From Nesterenkonia pannonica (lineage in GTDB: Bacteria > Actinomycetota > Actinomycetes > Actinomycetales > Micrococcaceae), in NCBI RefSeq assembly GCF_019575955.1, contig NZ_CP080575.1:2480001-2544000 (forward strand): 64,000 bases of DNA, given 5' to 3'. Shown here in pieces: positions 27,993 to 39,338 of this stretch. The position numbers were made by a program, and so were the translations under genes. The notes beneath the pieces were generated by a model that did no database searches, was not told the origin of the DNA, and saw nothing but the letters and a program-made list of their open reading frames with translations. Within the stretch, counting starts at the first letter, position 1. Every line of letters begins with the position of its first letter.

Positions 27993-30019
27993 ATGTCCAT
28001 CACTGCCTCTGACCTGGTCAGCCTGGATGAGCTCACGGAGGACGAGCCGCGCGCCGTCATCCGAGCCCTGGCCGAACGGCTCGCTGCGGTAACCGCGCCG
28101 AAAGCGCCGATGCGGTCTTCGACGCCGCCTGGGCACGGGAGGAGCAGTCCTCCACGGGAATGCCCGGCGGCTTTGCCATACCCCACTGCCGGACAGCTGC
28201 GGTCAGCGAGCCCACGGTAGCCTTCGCCCGCCTGCCGCAGCCTGTCGCGTTCGATCCGGACGAGCCGTCGGACCTCGTCTTCTTCATCACCGTCCCTGAG
28301 AGCGCGGGCCAGGAGCACCTGAAGATCCTCTCGACTCTCGCCACGTCGCTGATGGACGACGCCTTCGTCGCCTCGCTGCGCTCAGCGCAGAGTCCCGACC
28401 ACGCGGTCGAGCTGCTCGATTCGGCTCTGGGAGGCCGCACCCGCCAGCAGGCAGAGCAGCCTACACCAGCTCCTGCCCATTCCGCCGGCGCTTCGCAGAG
28501 CGTGGTTGCTGTGACGGCATGCCCCACCGGGATTGCCCACACGTACATGGCCGCCGATGCGCTCAAGCAGGCCGCCGAACGGCTCGGCATCGCGCTGCAG
28601 GTGGAGACGCAGGGCTCCTCGGGCTCCACTCCCTGGAGCGCAGCGCCATCGCCGAAGCCTCGGCCGTGATCTTCGCAGCCGACGTCGACATCCGCGACAA
28701 GCAGCGGTTCGCAGGCAAGCCGGTGGTGGCCGCTCGCGTGCGGCGCGGCATCAACGAACCGGAGTCGCTGCTGCGCGAAGCCCTTGCTGCCGCCGACGAC
28801 CCGCAGGCCCAGACGGTCGACCCGGACGACGCCGCCGCCCCGCACGCCGCGGACGAGAAGCCGGAGAGCTTCGGGCGAAAGACTCAGCGCGTCCTCATGA
28901 CCGGCGTGAGCTACATGATCCCCTTCGTCGCCGCTTACGGACTGCTCATTGCTCTGGGATTCCTGCTGGGCGGATACAACATCACCGACACGGCAGAGGA
29001 CATTGCCTTCGGCAGCACCCTCTGGAACCTCCCTCTGAGGCTGAGCTGCCTGATCCCTTCCACGGCTTCGGCGCCCTGGGCGGGTACCTGGGAGCCGTGT
29101 TCTTCGTCATCGGAGGGGCCGCCATGAACTTCCTGGTGCCTGCACTGGTAAGCTACATCGCCTACGGCATGGCCGACAGGCCCGGCATCGCTCCCGGCTT
29201 CACGGTAGGCGCAGTCGCACTGAGCATGGACGCTTACTTCATCGGCGGCATCGTCGGCGGTGTGCTCGTTACGCGGTCGCCGCAGGGTTCCGGCAGCTGG
29301 ACGTTCCCCGCTGGCTTGCCTACCTCATGCCCGTCGTGATCATCCCGCTGCTGGCCACCATTGTGGCCGCAGGCTCCATGGTTCTCTTCCTCGGCGGCCC
29401 CATTGCGGAGCTGACCGGGGCACTCGAGGCGTGGTTGGAAGGCATGACCGGCTCCGCCGCCGTCGTGCTGGGACTGATCCTCGGGCTGATGATGTGTGTG
29501 GATCTCGGCGGACCGGTCAACAAGGTTGCCTACTCCTTCGCCGTCGCCAAGCCTGTCGGGGCGGTCGCCGCCGGTGCCGATGCTCCGCTGATGATTATGG
29601 CGACTGTGATGGCTGCCGGAATGGTGCCGCCGCTGGGCATGGCCCTCGCGACGTTCCTGGACCGCAGACTGTTCACTCGAGCGGAGCAGGAGAACGGCAA
29701 GACGGCCGTGCTCCTGGGCGCCGCGTTCATCTCCGAGGGCGCTATCCCCTTCGCCGCAGCGGACCCGCTGCGCGTGCTTCCTGCCTCGATGCTGGGCGGA
29801 GCGACCACCGGTGCACTGACGATGGCCTTCGGAGTCACCTCGTTCGCTCCCCACGGCGGTGTCTTCGTGCCCTTCGCCGTGGAGAGCTTCCCGCTGTTCC
29901 TCATTGCCGTGGTCTGCGGCGCCGCGGTCACCGCACTCAGTGTGATCGCCCTGAAGCGGTGGGCCCGCCGCGCACCGGCCGAGGCTGAGACGCCGGAGAT
30001 GCAGCTGGCTGCAGCCTGA
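27993..30019 (+). CDS. fruA: PTS fructose transporter IIABC
   Basis: Phosphorylating fructose permease, giving fructose-1-P. IIA at the N-terminus with phospho-His in FAIPHCRTAAV; IIB with active Cys in VVAVTACPTGIAHTYMAADAL; IIC membrane domain SYMIPFVAA...LLIALGFLLGGY, GLMMCVDLGGPVNKVAY and SEGAIPFAAADP. Scars: GCTTAC at 28933-28938 (VAAGG read VAAYG) and at 29232-29237 (DAGF read DAYF); a third disturbed site near 29269 shifts the frame. Other breaks near 28090, 28620 and 29035. RBS-like AAGGAAA before ATG 27993. Ends before a shared terminator. Confidence 0.95.
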
Positions 30020-30032
30020 TCTGCCGGCGAAG

Positions 30033-30077
30033 GACACGTGGCGCCCCGCTCTGACAGAGAGCGGGGCGCCACGTGTC
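30033..30077. terminator. Bidirectional terminator between fruA and mtlD
   Basis: Perfect 20-bp inverted repeat GACACGTGGCGCCCCGCTCT / reverse complement with a 5-nt loop (GACAG). It lies 14 nt after the fruA stop and 15 nt beyond the mtlD stop on the other strand, so it can insulate the convergent fructose and mannitol operons. Confidence 0.85.
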
Positions 30078-30091
30078 TTGGGCGGACCGAG

Positions 30092-31237
30092 CTCAGACGC
30101 GGGAGGCGACGACGTCCCGGACCCGGTCGAACAGGGGGTGCAGGGGTCCAGCCCGGTGATCTCTGCGGTGACGGCCTCCGCGGAGACATCTCCTGCGCGC
30201 ATGCGCTCCAGCAGCTGGTGCAGCCGGGCCGCTTCCTCATCTCCGGTGAATTCCAGGGCAGCCCCACGGCGTTCAGCAGGCCGTCCACACTGAGGCCGCG
30301 TTCGGCGGCCTCCCAGCAGGGCCGATGAGGCGCTCGTGGCGCGACAGTTTGCGGAGCGGCTGGCGGCCGACACGATCGACGGTGTCCGGCAGTGCAGGAT
30401 TGCGGAAGCGCTCCAGAATGGTGGTCCGGTATTCGGTCATCTCCTCGGCGGTGAAGCCGTGCTTGGCGCTCAGCAGCGCGGAGGTCTCCTCCAGAGCCGC
30501 AGCGACCCCTGAGGCGACGTCCGTGTCCGCGAGGGCCTCCGCGATCATGCTGTGGCCTGCCCGTCGGCCCAGGTACGCGGCCGTCGCGTGCCCGGTGTTG
30601 ACCGTAAAGAGCTTCCGCTCGATGTATGGGCCCAGATCCTCCACGAAATGCGCGCCCGGGATGGTGGGCAGCCGGTCGCCGAAGGGTGCACTTTCGATGG
30701 CCCATTCGTAGAACGGCTCGACGGTGACGTCGATGCCTCCGTCGGCGGGCTGTCCGGGGACGATGCGATCCACTGCTGTGTTCGCGAAGACTGCCTTCGC
30801 GCCCAGCCCGTCCCATTCATCGCCGCGAGCTCCACGAGGTGTCCGCGGAGCGTGTCGGTGCCGCCGATCGCGTTCTCGCAGGCCATGACCTGCAGCGGGT
30901 CGGCATCGGCCGCACGCACCCGCAGTCCGGCGAGAATGTGCGGCGCAATGAACTTCAGGATGCTTGGGCCCACTGCGGTGGTGACGACGTCCGCCTCGGC
31001 GATCTCAGCGGCCACCGCGTCGGGGTCCTCCGCGGAGCTGATGGCCCGGAAGCCGGTGACCGTCCTGTCCTGGCCGCCGACGCCGACCTCACGCACCGTG
31101 TAGGAGTCGGAGTCGGCCAAGGTCTCGACCAGAGCGGCCGCGACGTCGGAGAAGACAACCTCGTAGCCGCCCTCGTGGAGCAGGAGCCCCACGAATCCTC
31201 GGCCGATGTTGCCAGCGCCGAAATGAACTGCCTTCAT
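30092..31237 (-). CDS. mtlD: Mannitol-1-phosphate 5-dehydrogenase
   Basis: Oxidises mannitol-1-P to fructose-6-P. ATG 31237: [27 protein letters not shown] (NAD-binding loop), [67 protein letters not shown] (the catalytic N-T-G-H-A region) and [13 protein letters not shown]. Breaks near 30810, 30325, 30265 and 30150. The reconstructed C-terminus ends [12 protein letters not shown] at TGA 30092-30094. Last gene of the IIB-ptsH-ptsI-mtlA-mtlD run. Confidence 0.93.
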
Positions 31238-31266
31238 GCTGCGGTCCTCTCCTCGGGTGCGGGGCA

Positions 31267-33302
31267 TCACTGGTTGACGGCCTGCAGCATCCGGAAGATC
31301 TCCTCTTCAGTGGCTGCCGCCTTCAGCGCCTGAACCTGTGACTCATCGGAGAAGAGCTCTGCGATCCGGGAGAGGATCTGCAGGTGCTCGTCACCCACCC
31401 CGGCGATGCCGATGACGAAGGTGACGTGGTCTCCGAACCAGTCCACACCGCCGTCATACCGGGTGACGGACAGGGCGGATGCTTTGACCGCATCCTTGGC
31501 ATCGTTGGTTCCGTGCGGAATGGCAAGCTCGTTGCCCATGAAGGTGGAGACGGTGGCTTCGCGGTCGCGCATGGCCTGCAGGTAGTCGCCGGTCACCGCG
31601 CCTGCGGAGACGAGGATCTCGCTGGCCTGCTCGAGGGCCTGCTCCTGAGTTGCCGAGCCGGAGACGATGGTGACGCGTGCCGGTGTCAGGACTGCTGACT
31701 CGGTCACCACGCCGCCGTCACCCTCCTCAGCGGCTCCGGGTGCTGCCGCTCCTGCAGTGGTGGTTGCTTCGCCCTCGCGGCTGCTCCTCACCAGCTCCAC
31801 CACTTCGTCGTACTCAGGAGCGTTCATGAAGTTGTCTACGGACACGTGGATGGCCTCGGGCTCCTGGCCTCGGGCACGGTCGGTCAGCTGCTGCTGGGTG
31901 ATGACGAGGTCGGCATCGCCCGGAAGGTTCGCCACCGCCTTATTGGAGACGGACACACCGACGATGCTGGCCTCTTTGATCTTCTTTCGGAGGACGGAAG
32001 CACCCATCGCGGAGGAGCCCATACCGGCGTCGCAGGCGAAGTAGATGGTCTGTATCTTCGCGGAGGCAGCCGCGGGGACACTTCCTGAGTAAGCGGCGAG
32101 GCCGCTCAGGTGCTCAGACTTCTTGCCCTTAGCCGTCTCCGTTCTGGCGATGGCAGAGGTGAACTCATCGTCTCCTTCGAGGTCCCGCCGACGGCTTGCC
32201 AGCAGAATCATTGCAGCAACTGCAAACGACACGGAAGCGGAGAGCACTACGGAAAGAACGACGCCGATATGACTGCCCTGCGCCGTCATCCCGAGGACAG
32301 CAAAGATGGACCCTGGCGCCGCAGGGCCGACAAGACCCGTGTCGAACAGCACATTTGTGCCCACTCCTGTCGCTCCGCCAGCAACCACCGCCAGCAGAAG
32401 AGCAGGCTTCATCAGCACGTAGGGAAGTAGACCTCGTGGATGCCGCCGAAGAAGTGAATGATGAGCGCGCCGGGGGCAGTTGCCCGCGCCGCACCGACCC
32501 CGAAGACAGTGAACGCCAGGAGCACACCGAGACCCGGACCCGGGTTTGCTTCCAGCAGGAAGAGAACCGAGCTGCCCTCACGTGCCGCCTCGGCGCTGCC
32601 TAAGGGCGTCAGCACACCATGGTTGATCGCGTTGTTCAGGAAGAAGACTTTGGCGGGCTCGATGACCAACGAAGCCACCGGAAGAAGGCCGTTGTCGATC
32701 AGCCAGCTCACCATGGATTCCAGCACGCTCATCAGACCGTTGATGACAGGTGCCAGGAGGTAGAACCCGGCGATTGCCATGCCGAATCCGGTGATGCTTA
32801 GGCCGAGAACATGTTGACCAACATCTCGAAGCTACCCTGACCTTGCCTTCCCAGAGCCTGTCGAGCTGCTTCATCACCCAGGCGGCAAGCGGCCCCATGA
32901 TCATGGCGCCGATAAACATGTGGATCTCATCCAAGGGGTCCTGACCAGCAGCCAACTCTTCGTTGAGCAGGTGTATGAGCCAATCCGAGCCAGCGATGAC
33001 ACCGAAGGTAGCAACAGCGCCGACGACCGCCCTCGCATGTCGTACACCATCTTCCCGCCCTGGACGGCAATCAGAATCGGGAGCAGGTAATGGATCATCG
33101 GCCCGACGATGGATGCAAGAGCCTCGTTCGGCGTCCATCCCACGTCGATGAAGAAGGCAGTCACCAAACCCCAGGCGATGAGTGCCGGAATGATAGGCAT
33201 GATCATCCCGGACATGAAGGAGCCGACCTTCTGGACGCCGACCCGGAGCGCGCCGGGCTGCTTCTGGGTCTCTTGCTCTGCGGCAGCTGACGTCGTCGAC
33301 AT
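31267..33302 (-). CDS. mtlA: PTS mannitol transporter IICBA
   Basis: Imports mannitol as mannitol-1-P for MtlD. ATG 33302. [71 protein letters not shown] and [38 protein letters not shown] with active Cys. IIA at the C-terminus with phospho-His in [13 protein letters not shown]. Scars: GCTTAGGC at 32796-32803 (FSAGITGFG, shift) and GTAAGC at 32089-32094 (LAAGS read LAAYS). Breaks near 33030, 32850 and 32415. The CTTAGG at about 32600 is native (L-G). Confidence 0.94.
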
Positions 33303-33335
33303 CGCGTGCCCTCTCGTGTTGTTCTGCGTGTGCGG

Positions 33336-35021
33336 TTATTGAGCGTGCTGTGTGGCCAGCGCCTCGCGTGCGGCCTCGCGGGCCGCAGCGGCGCTGGTGG
33401 CGCCCAGCGCAGCCGCAGCGGCTGCGCGGGCGGAGTCAGCAGTGTGCTGGGACAGTTCGTAGCGCACCTCGGCCAGAGCCGCAGGCGCCATGGAGAGAGT
33501 GGTGGCGCCCAGTCCCACCAGGACGACGGCGAGCAGCGGGTCCGCGGCGGCCTCGCCGCAGACGCCCACGGGCTTTGAGGTGACCTGCCCGGCCGCGCCG
33601 ACCTCACGGATCAGACGCAGCACAGCCGGGTGCCACGGGTCCTGCAGGGACGCCACAGACCCCAGGAGACGGTCCGCAGCCATGGCGTACTGGGTGAGGT
33701 CATTGGTGCCGATGGAGGCGAAGCCCGTGCGCTGCAGAATCGGCTCAGCCAGCAGGGCTGAGGAGGGCACCTCCACCATCACGCCGGAGGTCTTCAGGCC
33801 GTGGGCGGACGCCAGCTCGGTGAACTGCTCCGCCTCCTCCACGGTGGAGACCATCGGTGCCATCACCCAGACGTCGGCCTCAGCGGCTGCCTCAGCACGA
33901 GCGAGGGCAGTCAGCTGATCCTCCAGGATCTCCTGCTTCGCCAGCAGGGCACGAATGCCGCGCAGGCCGAGAGCCGGGTTCTCCTCCTCGTCGTTGGTGA
34001 GGAACGGCAGGGGCTTATCGGCGCTGGCGTCGAGCACGCGGACGACCACCTTCTTGCCGGGGAACGCCTTCAGCAGCTCGGTGTACGCCGCAGTCTGGTC
34101 CTCGACGGAGGGCGCCCGATCGGAGGAGAGGAAGAGGAACTCGGTGCGGAACAGGCCCACGCCTTCGGCTCCCAGCTCCACCGCGTGCTGTGCGCCGTCG
34201 GGGCTTCCGAGGTTGGCCAGCAGCGGCACCGGTGTGCCGTCGGCGAGCGTTCCGGGAGTGACGGGCGCAGCCTGCACCGCAGAGCGCTGTTCGATGCGGC
34301 GCTCCGCCTCGGCCAGCTGCTCGGGGCCGGGGTCCGCGATGACCTGCGAGGAGGCGGCGTCGACGATGACCTCCTGTCCCTCCGCGAGAGCCGCGGCGCC
34401 GCGCGCGCCGACCACGGCGGTGATGCCGGCGCTGCGAGCGAGGATGGCGGTGTGAGATGTGGGGCCGCCCTCCACTGTGACGAGCGCAAGGACCTTGTCG
34501 AGATCCAGCAGCGCAGTGTCGGCTTAGCGCAAGGTCTCGGGCCACCAGCACGAAGGGATGCCCAGGATCCGGGACCCCGGTGCGGGAAGCCCGCGCAGGT
34601 GGGCGATGACCCGCTGTGAGACGTCGTTGAGATCCGCTGCTCGCTCCCCAGGTAGCCGCCGAGGCCCTTGAGCATCTCGGCGAACTCCTCGAACGCGCTG
34701 TGGACGGCCCACTCGGCGCGGTACCCTTCGGCCGCCTTGGCCTCCACGGCCTCGGCGAGGACGGGTCCTGGGCCATCATGGCCTGGGCTTCGAGGACCTC
34801 CTGCGCCTCTCCTCCGGCCTGCTCGCCGCGGGCGGCCAAGTCGGCGGCGACGACCCTGATGGCCTCAGCGACTCTGGCCGTCTCCTCCTCGGGGGCGAGG
34901 AGGACCTCTCGGCCACAGGGGCGGCTAGGCGGAGGGACATGCGTGCCACCGGGCCCCGGGCGATGCCCTGCCCGATGCCCGTGCCGATCAGAAGTCCGGC
35001 GCTGGATCCCGCGGGGGTCAT
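33336..35021 (-). CDS. ptsI: PTS enzyme I (phosphoenolpyruvate-protein phosphotransferase)
   Basis: First step of all PTS transport: takes phosphate from PEP and passes it to HPr. ATG 35021 follows the ptsH stop by 2 nt. IARGPVARM at the N-terminus; phospho-His in VEGGPTSHTAILARS; PEP domain ANLGSPDGAQHAVELGAEGVGLFRTEFLFL, IRALLAKQEILEDQL, APMVSTVEEAEQF, GTNDLTQYAMAADR and KPVGVCGEAAADP with the catalytic Cys. Scar GCTTAGC at 34522-34528 (DLAPADTA) shifts the frame; other breaks near 34910, 34770, 34645 and 34545. Confidence 0.95.
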
Positions 35022-35023
35022 GA

Positions 35024-35293
35024 TCAGGCCTCGTCGTGGTCGGTGACGAGCAGCTGCTCGAGGGTGTCCAGTGCCTCTTCGGCACCCTCGCCCTCAGCGG
35101 TGAGGACCACCTCGTCGCCCTTCTCCACTCCGAGGGAGAGGACGGTGAGAATGCTCGCCGCGTTGACGGTCTTCTCACCTTTGGTGATGGTCACAGGGAT
35201 GCCGGTCTCCTGCGCTGCGGAGACGAACATCTTCGCTTACCGGGCGTGGAGGCCGTTGGAGGAGGCGACGGTGACGGTGCGCGATGCGGACAT
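35024..35293 (-). CDS. ptsH: PTS phosphocarrier protein HPr
   Basis: Small carrier between enzyme I and the sugar-specific IIA domains. 89 residues from ATG 35293: MSASRTVTVASSNGLHAR with active His16, then KMFVSAAQE, and the regulatory Ser of NAASILTVLSLGV. Directly after His-Ala-Arg the codon is TAA, followed by Ala-Lys: the universally conserved Pro of L-H-A-R-P-A is lost, because GCCGGC reads GTAAGC on the coding strand (plus-strand GCTTAC, 35235-35240). The frame is otherwise intact, so this is a length-neutral scar. Tight operon with ptsI. Confidence 0.95.
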
Positions 35294-35322
35294 CTGAAGG
35301 GCCTTTCGTAGGAGGTGGGATC

Positions 35323-35655
35323 TCATCTGGGTCGAGCGGAGGGATCGTCCGCCCCGCTGATGAGCTCACGCAGCACGGACAGGGCCGCACTGCCGTCGAG
35401 GTCTGAGCCGATGCTGTCCGGCAGCACGCCCACAGGCACGCTCCGAGGCTCGGAGAGACCGCGGACATCCTCTGCGAGGTCTGCCAGATGCGGTCCGAGG
35501 AGCACGGCGTCGGCGAGCTCCAGCTCGAACAGCAGTGAAGACTGGGCTCCTGGCTTCGCCGTGTGCGCCAGCCCTTCGTGCTCCAGGGCACGATTGAGGC
35601 GCTGCGCGATGAACGTGCTGGACGCGCCTGCGCCGCACACCACCAGGATCTTCAT
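35323..35655 (-). CDS. PTS IIB protein, lactose/cellobiose-like fold
   Basis: Free-standing 110-residue protein: MKILVVCGAGASSTFIAQRLN with the probable phospho-Cys at position 8 (C-G-A-G-x-S-S-T), then LELADAVLLGPHLADLAEDV. First gene of the mannitol operon; 29 nt before ptsH. Because mtlA already has its own IIB domain, this one probably serves another IIC outside the window or acts in regulation (for example, phosphorylating MtlR). Function inferred only from fold and context. Confidence 0.8.
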   Translation of the reverse strand: MKILVVCGAGASSTFIAQRLNRALEHEGLAHTAKPGAQSSLLFELELADAVLLGPHLADLAEDVRGLSEPRSVPVGVLPDSIGSDLDGSAALSVLRELISGADDPSARPR

Positions 35656-35758
35656 TGATCTGCCTTCTGCTGCTCGTCCTGCTCGCTTCGTCCATTGCTC
35701 TGAGCCTCCATTCTCCCGTGATGCAGCACACATCTCTATAGGGTGACGGGGCATGCTT

Positions 35759-35776
35759 TTTCCGCCCATGCGGAAA
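35759..35776. promoter_or_regulatory. Inverted repeat between the mannitol operon and mtlR
   Basis: TTTCCGC-CCAT-GCGGAAA, perfect 7-bp arms and 4-nt spacer, in the divergent control region and 32 nt before the likely mtlR start (GTG 35809). A candidate MtlR site or operator for both directions. Confidence 0.45.
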
Positions 35777-35808
35777 GTCCGCTGAAACGTCTGTGGGAAG
35801 ATGCAGGC

Positions 35809-37778
35809 GTGAGCACCCGCCGGCAGGATCAGCTGATCTCTCTGCTTCTGAAGGAGGAGGGATGGCTCACCGCCGCATACCTCGCCGACGCGCTCGGGGT
35901 CACTCCGCGCAGCGTCCGCAGCTACATCTCCCAGATCAACTCACGCGCCTCCGCAGCGCACATCTCCTCCGAGACGGTCCCGGAGGATGAGTCTGCGGCT
36001 CCCGCGGTGGAATCCGGGCCCGACGGCTACCGAGCTGACGCCCCCACCCTCAGCCGCCTGCGTCCTGAACGGTCTGAGGCGTCGCCCGACGCTCGGGCTC
36101 GCGCCCTCATCAGCGCACTGCTGGATGCGCCCTCCGGCGTCGACCTGACGCGCACCGCTGCGCGCCTGCATCTGAGCGAAGCGACCATCGAGGCAGACCT
36201 GCAGCGAGTACGCGCTCTGGTGCTCGGCCGGGATCTGCGCCTGGAGCGGGTAGGACCCCGCGCCGTCCTCTCCGGGAGCGAGGCGGCCCAGCGGCGGCTG
36301 ATCTCGTCACTGGTCCATGAAGAGATGGACCAGGAAGGCTTCGATGTGAGCTCGATGCGGCGAGCGGCAGCGCTGCGGAGCATCGACGCCACTGCCTTGG
36401 GCCCGCTGAGCCGCGCCCTCGGTGCGCGGCTCAGAGACATGGGCTACTACGTCAACGAGTTCGCCTGCGCCGACGCAGCCCTCCACGCGGCGATCGCCTC
36501 AGACCGCGCGGCCCAGGGACGCCCGCTCGAGCCGTCAGCACCAGCAGATGCGGAGCCCGGGGACTCCTTCGAGGGGCGAGAAGACATGAGCCGGGTGGTG
36601 GACCTCCTGCGTGACCTGTGCTCTGAGCATCTCTCGAGCGACCTCGGCCCCAGCGACCTCGAACATCTGGCCTCGCTGACGCTGACGCGCGTCGTGGCGC
36701 CGGCAGGATCGGAGACGGTCCGCGCAGATCCGCACGTGGAGGAGGTCGTCTCCGCCGCGGTGGGCCGCGTGTCCCGCTGCTACATGGTCGACCTCGAAGA
36801 TCCGGCATTCACCCGGCGGCTCTCCCTGCACGTGCAGAATCTGCGGCTGCGGGCGCAGCAGCAGGCCTGGTCCCGGAATCCGATGACCCAGTCTCTGAAG
36901 GCTTCGTACCCCATGGTCTTCGAGATTGCCGTCGCCCTCGCGTCGGACATCTCAGAGAGTCTCGACTTTCACCTGCCTGATGACGAGATCGGCTACCTCG
37001 CCATGCATGTGGGAGGACGGCTGGAGGCTGAGCGCCGTGCCGAGACGACGATCACCGCAACGATCGTCAGCCCCGGATACTACGACCTGAACGAGCTGCT
37101 CCGATCCAGAATCGACGAGACGCTGGGCTCCTCCGTCGATGTGGTCAGTGTGGAGACTGGCATCGATCCGGACTGGAGCTCCTTCGACACGGACCTCATC
37201 CTGAGCACCGTCCCGCCTCCGTCGCCGAATGAGAGAACTGTCACGCTGGCGCCGTTCCTCACGCAGAACGATGTGGAGCGGGTGGCGGCGGCGGTGGCCC
37301 GTGTTCGGCGCACGCGGCGTCTGGCCGAGCTGCGCACCAAGCTGCGGCGGTATTTCAGCCCCGACGCGTTCTTCCGACCGTTGGAGGCCTCCACCGAGGA
37401 GGAGGCCATCCGAATGCTCGGCGAGCCTCTGGTGGAGCGCGGCATCATCGACGCCTCCTACGTCGATGCCTCCGTTGCTCGCGAACAGATGTCCTCAACA
37501 GCGTTCACCGACTCATTCGCCGTTCCTCATGCCATGGATATGACCTCCACGAGGACGGCGATCTCCTTCGGGATCGCGGAGGGCGGGCTGCCGTGGGGCG
37601 ACCAGCGGATTCAGGCCGTGGCCCTGGTGGCATTCAGCGAAGCCGAGCGGGATGCGTTTCAGACCATCTTCGAGCAGCTGGTGGAGGTCTTCGGAGACAG
37701 GAAGTCCCTGCAGCGCATCCTTCAGCGCGGCAGGGACTTCCCGGGTTCGTCGACGCTCTGGCTCAGGCCTTGGAGTAG
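35809..37778 (+). CDS. mtlR: MtlR-type PTS-regulated transcriptional activator
   Basis: BglG/MtlR activator controlled by phosphorylation. GTG 35809 gives STRRQDQLISLLLKEEGWLTAAYLADALGVTPRSVRSYISQIN (N-terminal HTH); ATG 35743 is an in-frame alternative. Then a second HTH-like segment, PRD1 (about 170-280) and PRD2 (SYPMVFEIAVALASDI, LPDDEIGYLAMHVGGRLE). The IIB-like domain (ATIVSPGYYDLNELLRSRI) lacks the usual Cys. A IIA domain at the end has FAVPHAMDM. A break near 37745 moves the end to QRGRDFPGFVDALAQALE-stop at 37778, which overlaps the convergent transporter by 16 nt. Confidence 0.88.
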
Positions 37779-39207
37779 GCGCCCTCGCGCATGTCTTCGA
37801 TCTCCCGGTTCTTGGTCTCGGGGACGAACTTCAGCACGAAGAACAGCGAGACGAGCGCACTGATCGCGTAGAAGCCGTAGGCGAAGACCAGCGAGAGCTC
37901 GGCCATGGAGGGAAGAGCGAGGACACCAGGAAGTTGGAGCCCCAGTTGAAGGCGGACGCCACACCGAGCGCCACCGCTCGCACTCGGTTGGGGAACATCT
38001 CGCCCAGCATCAGCCACATGAACGGGCCCCACGTCGCACCGAAGCCTACGACGAAGACATTCGCCGAGATCAGCGCGATGATATTCCACGGCTCTGGCAG
38101 CATGACGCCGCCGTCCTCACCCGCGTCTCCGACGACCTCTGCGAAGGAGAAGGAGATGGCCATCATGCCCAAGCCGACGGCCATGACGGCGGAGCCGATG
38201 GCCAGCGGAATGCGGCGGCCCACCTTGTCGACGATGAGGATGCCGATGATCGTGGCAAGGATGTTGAGGCTGGTGGTGATCACCTGCACCAGCATCGCCT
38301 GGTCCTCTTCGATGCCCACGGCCTGCCAGAGCGTCGTGGAGTAGTAGAAGATGACATTGATGCCGACGAACTGCTGGAAGACTGCCAGCCCGATGCCGAC
38401 CCAGACAATGGGCATCAGCTTACCGCCGACGAAGAGGTCCTTGAGCTTCTGGCGAGCTTCGAGGTTGATCGTCTCGCGGATTTCGGTGATCTTGTTGGCC
38501 ACGTAGCTCTGCCCTCGGATGCCGACGACGTCCTCCAGGACCTTCGCAGCCTCCTTGTCGCGGCCGCGAGAGACCAAGTACCGAGGCGACTCCGGAACGG
38601 AGAGGGCAAGAAGCCCGTAGATGAGGGCGGGGGCAGCCTCCGACAGGAACATCCATCGCCACGCATCCAGTCCGAACCAGAGCTCGCTCGAGGCCCCTCC
38701 GGCAGCCTCGGCGAAGATCCAGTTGGAGAAGGCGGCCATGAAGATGCCGGTCACGATGGCCAGCTGGAAGAGCGAGCCGAGTCGGCCGCGCCAGTTGGCG
38801 GGTGAGACTTCGGCGATGTAGGCCGGGGCGATGACGGACGCCATGCCGACGCCGATGCCGCCGACCACGCGCCACAGAATGAGGTCGTAGACGCTGAAGA
38901 CCAGGGCGGTTCCGATCGCTGAGACGAAGAACAGCGAGGCGGCGATGAGCATCGCCTTCTGGCGTCCCACACGGTCGGAGATCGTCCCTCCGGCGAAGGC
39001 GCCGAGCACACAGCCGAGCAGCGCGCTGGAGACGCTGAAGCCCTGCATGAACGGGTTGAGGTCGAACTCCTCAGCGATCGGCCCTACGGCGCCGTTGATG
39101 ACAGCGGTGTCGAATCCGAAGAGGAAGCCGCCGAATGCAGCGACTAAGACAACCCATGCGACGGCGCCGCCGAGCGACGCCTCAGGGCCATCTGTGTTGG
39201 TGGTCAT
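37763..39207 (-). CDS. MFS sugar porter (SP family sugar/H+ symporter)
   Basis: 12-TM sugar transporter. ATG 39207: VAWVVLVAAFGGFLFGFDTAVINGAV, motif ISDRVGRQKAM, RVVGGIGVGMASVIAPAYIAEVSPANWRGRL, PESPRYLVSRGR, the central QQFVGINVIFYYSTTLWQ, VDKVGRRIPLAIG, and C-terminal FVPETKNREIED. These are full SP-family signatures; a polyol or hexose substrate is likely given the neighbours. One break near 37925 after FNWGSNFLVS. Tail-to-tail overlap with mtlR. Confidence 0.92.
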
Positions 39208-39338
39208 CGTTGACTCATTTCCGTCGTGTCGGGCAAAACCGCGTCGATTCTGCCCACATATATCGCGCTATGCAACATATTTGCCTGCAGGCTCATCGGC
39301 CCAGGTCCTCGCATTCCCCGCACGTGGTGATGCAGGTC

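Noticed and set aside
32590..32605. CCTAAGG in mtlA as a scar
   Set aside because: Codes L-T-P-L-G in frame, as in other mannitol IIC proteins.
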